From Acuticoccus mangrovi (lineage in GTDB: Bacteria; Pseudomonadota; Alphaproteobacteria; Rhizobiales; Amorphaceae): 64,000 nucleotides of DNA. The notes under the pieces are model-generated. The model worked only from the letters and a program-made list of their open reading frames with translations. It did no database searches and was not told where the DNA came from. Shown here piece after piece: positions 61,562 through 64,000 of this stretch (positions are counted from its first letter, which is position 1; every line of letters begins with the position of its first letter). The stretch spans positions 124,001 to 188,000 of the forward strand of contig NZ_JAEKJA010000010.1 of NCBI RefSeq assembly GCF_016411865.1, given 5' to 3'. The position numbers were made by a program, and so were the translations under genes.

Positions 61562-61705
61562 ATGATCGACAATCCGGGCTGCGCGTGCCGCCGGCAACGC
61601 ATCCTCATTGGCCTTTCGTCTCTGTCGGCGCGTCCGGCGCGAAGCGAGCGGTTCGGAACTCGTTGCGGCGGCCGTGCGGGTCGGGTCGCAGGGGCGGACC
61701 GTTGA
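61562..61705 (+). CDS. Possible 47-residue leader ORF coupled to the ABC ATPase gene
   Basis: Starts MIDNPGCACRRQRIL and ends AGADR; basic and Arg/Cys-rich, with no membrane segment. AAGGGAACTCC lies before its ATG. Its TGA overlaps the TTG start of the ATPase gene (TTGA), a typical coupling junction. It could be a leader peptide or simply the ribosome entry for the TTG start. I do not recognise it. Confidence 0.4.
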   Translation: MIDNPGCACRRQRILIGLSSLSARPARSERFGTRCGGRAGRVAGADR

Positions 61706-62781
61706 TCGAGCAGAGCCAGTCTACGCCGAGCCGCGGCGTTTCGCTTCGGCTGACGGACGTCGATGTCGATTATGGCGCCGGCAACGTGATGTCGGGCTTC
61801 TCCCTCGCGGTTCATCCGGGCGAGTTCTTCGGCCTGCTCGGCCCCTCGGGGTGCGGCAAGTCGACGACGCTCGGGGTCATCGCGGGCTTCGTGGAGCCGA
61901 GCCGCGGCAAGGTGCTCCTCGACGAGCGCGACGTGACCGCGGCCTCGCCACAGCGGCGCGGGGTCGGCGTCGTCTTCCAGAGCTATGCTCTCTTTCCGCA
62001 CATGACGGTCACCGAGAATGTGGGCTACGGCCTGCGGGTCGCGGGCAAGCCCGCCGACTATCGGCAGCGCGTCGCGAGCCTCCTCGAACTCGTCCGCCTC
62101 GACGGCAAGGGTCACCGCCTTCCCCGCGAGCTTTCGGGGGGCGAGCAGCAGCGCGTCGCGATCGCCCGCGCGCTCGCCGTCCAACCCGAGCTGCTGCTTC
62201 TCGACGAGCCGCTATCCAACCTCGACGCCCGCCTGCGCGCTGACATGCAGGCGGAGCTTCGGCGGATCCAGCGCGAGGCCAACGTCACCACCATCTTCGT
62301 GACCCACGACCAGGAGGAGGCGTTCGGGATCTGCGACCGCGTCGCCGTGATGAACCGCGGCCGGATCGAGCAGATCGGCAATGCGCGCGAGATCTACAAG
62401 CGGCCGGCGAGCCGCTTCGTCGCCCGCTTCGTGGGGCGGACCAATCATCTGACCGGCGAGGGGACCGGCGACCGAGCGATCCTGGTGGGCGGCCATCGGA
62501 TCGCCGTTCCCGAGGCGGTCGCCGCCGGCAAGAGCTACGACCTCTTCGTGCGGCCGGAGGAGGTGATGCTCGCCGAGACGGCGGGGGAGGGCAACTCGCT
62601 CCCGGCCAAGGTGGTGTCCATCCAGGAGGCGGGACCGCACCGCTATTATCGGGTGGAGACGGCCATCGGCGTCCTCGAGGCCTGCCGCTCGTCGAAGGCG
62701 GACGTGGATTTCGGCTCCGACGACGTCTACGCGAGCTGGCTGCCGGAGGCCTCGACTCTGTTGGACGCGCCCCATGGCTAA
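61702..62781 (+). CDS. Polyamine-type ABC transporter ATP-binding protein (PotA-like)
   Basis: A 359-residue ATPase. Walker A is GPSGCGKSTT, the Q-loop VVFQSYALFPHMTV, signature LSGGEQQRVAIARAL, Walker B LLLLDEPLSNLD and the H-loop TTIFVTHDQEEA. A C-terminal TOBE_2 domain (~280-355) is present, as in spermidine/putrescine, Fe(III) and sugar-type importers. TTG is the best start, overlapping the stop of the short ORF before it; a GTG at 61585 is an alternative. The permease gene overlaps its end by eight bases. No binding protein gene is seen; it may lie beyond the window. Confidence 0.9.
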   Translation: MIEQSQSTPSRGVSLRLTDVDVDYGAGNVMSGFSLAVHPGEFFGLLGPSGCGKSTTLGVIAGFVEPSRGKVLLDERDVTAASPQRRGVGVVFQSYALFPHMTVTENVGYGLRVAGKPADYRQRVASLLELVRLDGKGHRLPRELSGGEQQRVAIARALAVQPELLLLDEPLSNLDARLRADMQAELRRIQREANVTTIFVTHDQEEAFGICDRVAVMNRGRIEQIGNAREIYKRPASRFVARFVGRTNHLTGEGTGDRAILVGGHRIAVPEAVAAGKSYDLFVRPEEVMLAETAGEGNSLPAKVVSIQEAGPHRYYRVETAIGVLEACRSSKADVDFGSDDVYASWLPEASTLLDAPHG

Positions 62782-63616
62782 GGCGCACCGCACGTCCCTT
62801 CTCATCACCCACGCGGCGATGCTGCTGCCGCTCCTCGTCATCCTGGGCTTCTTCTTCGTCCTGCCGCTCGGCATCGTGGCGACGACGAGCCTCAAGGAGG
62901 AGCAGACCTTCCCCTCGCTCGCCCAGTATCTGTCGATCTTCACCGACGGCTTCTATCTGGAGGTGATGGTGCGCACCCTGGTCATCGGCCTGGTGACCAC
63001 CGTCGCGGCGCTCCTCGCCGGCTATCCGGCGGCGCTGCTCCTCGTCTTTTCGAGCAGCCGGTGGCGGCGCGTGTTCCTCTTCATCATCATCTCGCCGCTC
63101 TTCGTCAGCGTGATCGTGCGCACCTACGGGTGGATCGTGCTCCTTGGACCGACGGGGCCCATCGCCTCGCTGTTTCCCCCCGACATCCGCCCGCGGATGC
63201 TGAAGACGGAAGGCGCGATCGTCATCGGCCTGATGCACATCTACATCCCCTACATGGTCCTCTCCATCAACTCGGCGATGGCCAAGATCGACGTCCGTCT
63301 GCTGCGCGCCGCGGCGACGCTGCGGGCGAGCCGATGGCAGATCTTCAAGGACATCATCCTGCCGCTCAGCGCGCCGGGGGTTGTCGCCGGCTCCGCCATC
63401 GTCTTCTCGCTGTCGATGACCGCCTTCAGCACGCCCGTGCTCCTCGGCGGGGCGCGCAACAAGACCATGCCCTTCCTCATCTATCAGGAGAATCTCGTGC
63501 TCGGTGACTGGCAGTCGGGCAGCGCGCTGGCGATCGTGCTCTTGGCGATCACGACCACCGTCCTCGCCGTGGTGACGATCGCGAGCAGCCGCATCGTCAA
63601 CAAGGTGGGCGGCTGA
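62774..63616 (+). CDS. ABC transporter permease, PotB-like
   Basis: A 280-residue permease with six membrane segments (LLITHAAMLLPLLVILGFFFVLPLGI, LVIGLVTTVAALLAGYPAALLLV, FLFIIISPLFVSVIVRTYGWIVLLG and others). The EAA-like docking loop is RAAATLRASRWQIFKDIILPLSAPG. PLFVSVIVRTYGWIVLLGPTG is typical of the PotB/HisM-polyamine group. The start overlaps the ATPase stop; the next permease gene begins two bases after its TGA. Confidence 0.92.
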   Translation: MAKAHRTSLLITHAAMLLPLLVILGFFFVLPLGIVATTSLKEEQTFPSLAQYLSIFTDGFYLEVMVRTLVIGLVTTVAALLAGYPAALLLVFSSSRWRRVFLFIIISPLFVSVIVRTYGWIVLLGPTGPIASLFPPDIRPRMLKTEGAIVIGLMHIYIPYMVLSINSAMAKIDVRLLRAAATLRASRWQIFKDIILPLSAPGVVAGSAIVFSLSMTAFSTPVLLGGARNKTMPFLIYQENLVLGDWQSGSALAIVLLAITTTVLAVVTIASSRIVNKVGG

Positions 63617-63618
63617 TC

Positions 63619-64000
63619 ATGGCGCGCCGGAACACTCTCGCCCGGGTCGGGCGTATCTATGGCGTGCTCTTCTCCGCCTTCATGCTGGCGCCGATGGTCG
63701 TGGTGCTCGCCGCTTCGTTCACCGGGGAGGGCTACATCAGCTTTCCGCCGGCGAGCCTCAGCACCCGGTGGTACGTGGAGGTGCTGCAGAACAACACCTT
63801 CATGAACGCGCTGAGCTTCAGCCTGCAGATCGCGGCGATCACCGCCACGGCGTCGGGGCTCGTCGGCGTGCTGAGCGCCGTCGTCCTCGTCAAGCCGAGC
63901 TTTCCGGGGCGCACCTTTCTGGTGTCGCTCGCGATGATGCCGCTCACCTTGCCGCACATCGTCCTCGCCATCGCTCTGCTGCAGCTCTTCGGCAGCCTCG
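63619..64000 (+). CDS. ABC transporter permease, PotC-like (runs off the window end)
   Basis: The first 127 residues are present: MARRNTLARVGRIYGVLFSAFMLAPMVVVLAASF, SFPPASLSTRWYVEVLQNNTFMNALSFSLQIAAITATASGLVGVLSA and ALAMMPLTLPHIVLAIALLQL-like helices. SFPP..LS..WY is the hallmark of PotC-type permeases. It is the second permease of the importer, directly after the PotB-like gene. Confidence 0.9.
   Translation, partial: MARRNTLARVGRIYGVLFSAFMLAPMVVVLAASFTGEGYISFPPASLSTRWYVEVLQNNTFMNALSFSLQIAAITATASGLVGVLSAVVLVKPSFPGRTFLVSLAMMPLTLPHIVLAIALLQLFGSL

Overview
The window is a high-GC chromosomal segment of an alphaproteobacterium, most likely of the order Hyphomicrobiales (Rhizobiales). Three things support this: the block of lptF-lptG-lptD next to pepA and a DNA polymerase III chi gene; an hsp20 gene with what looks like a ROSE-type RNA thermometer; and the generally rhizobial gene content. 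No species name can be supported from the sequence alone. Most genes are housekeeping genes with clear ribosome binding sites and many 1-8 bp stop/start overlaps. Apart from the transposase, all accessory material is in the 30.4-40.7 kb stretch.

1-7 kb holds LPS export (lptF, lptG and the start of lptD on the minus strand), then pepA, a glutathione transferase and holC, then a disordered Arg-rich protein. 7-18 kb holds rnhB, a SAM methyltransferase, an SPL-like radical SAM protein, moaB, a malic enzyme/phosphotransacetylase fusion, a Nudix hydrolase, a secreted lytic transglycosylase, and a minus-strand set of amidase, TerB/DnaJ protein and an S33 hydrolase with a long disordered tail. Divergent from the last is hsp20, with a sigma-32 promoter and an RNA hairpin that masks its ribosome binding site. 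19-22.2 kb is a molybdate import operon (short ModE, modA, modB, modC) with two ModE-like operators. 22.3-30.2 kb holds a lipoprotein, RidA, an IsdG-like monooxygenase, YciB, a ClpP-type protease, an aldo/keto reductase, a YdcF protein, a second glutathione transferase, and an acyl-CoA dehydrogenase/acyl-CoA ligase pair. A tRNA-Val(CAC) with its promoter follows.

30.4-40.7 kb is accessory in character. It has an Stf0-type sulfotransferase, a very AT-rich spacer, a complete IS481-family element that has split the 5' end of a DNA-binding-type gene, several small secreted proteins, short dispersed repeats, and a 1154-residue protein joining a helical-repeat region, a GT-D glycosyltransferase domain and a sulfotransferase-like domain. 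The two sulfotransferase-type proteins suggest modification of a surface glycan. This is the best candidate for undescribed biology here, but no complete pathway is visible.

41-64 kb returns to core-type genes: an MFS transporter, the YhaN/YhaO-type ATPase-nuclease pair, a secreted RNase T2, Ppx/GppA with rrmJ, a DHA2-type efflux pump, guaB, rsmB, an RTX-repeat protein and guaA. It ends in a catabolic-looking cluster: an amidohydrolase, an MmgE/PrpD protein and a polyamine-type ABC transporter. The amidohydrolase promoter and the MmgE/ABC intergenic region carry the same compound palindromic motif, which suggests a shared regulator outside the window.
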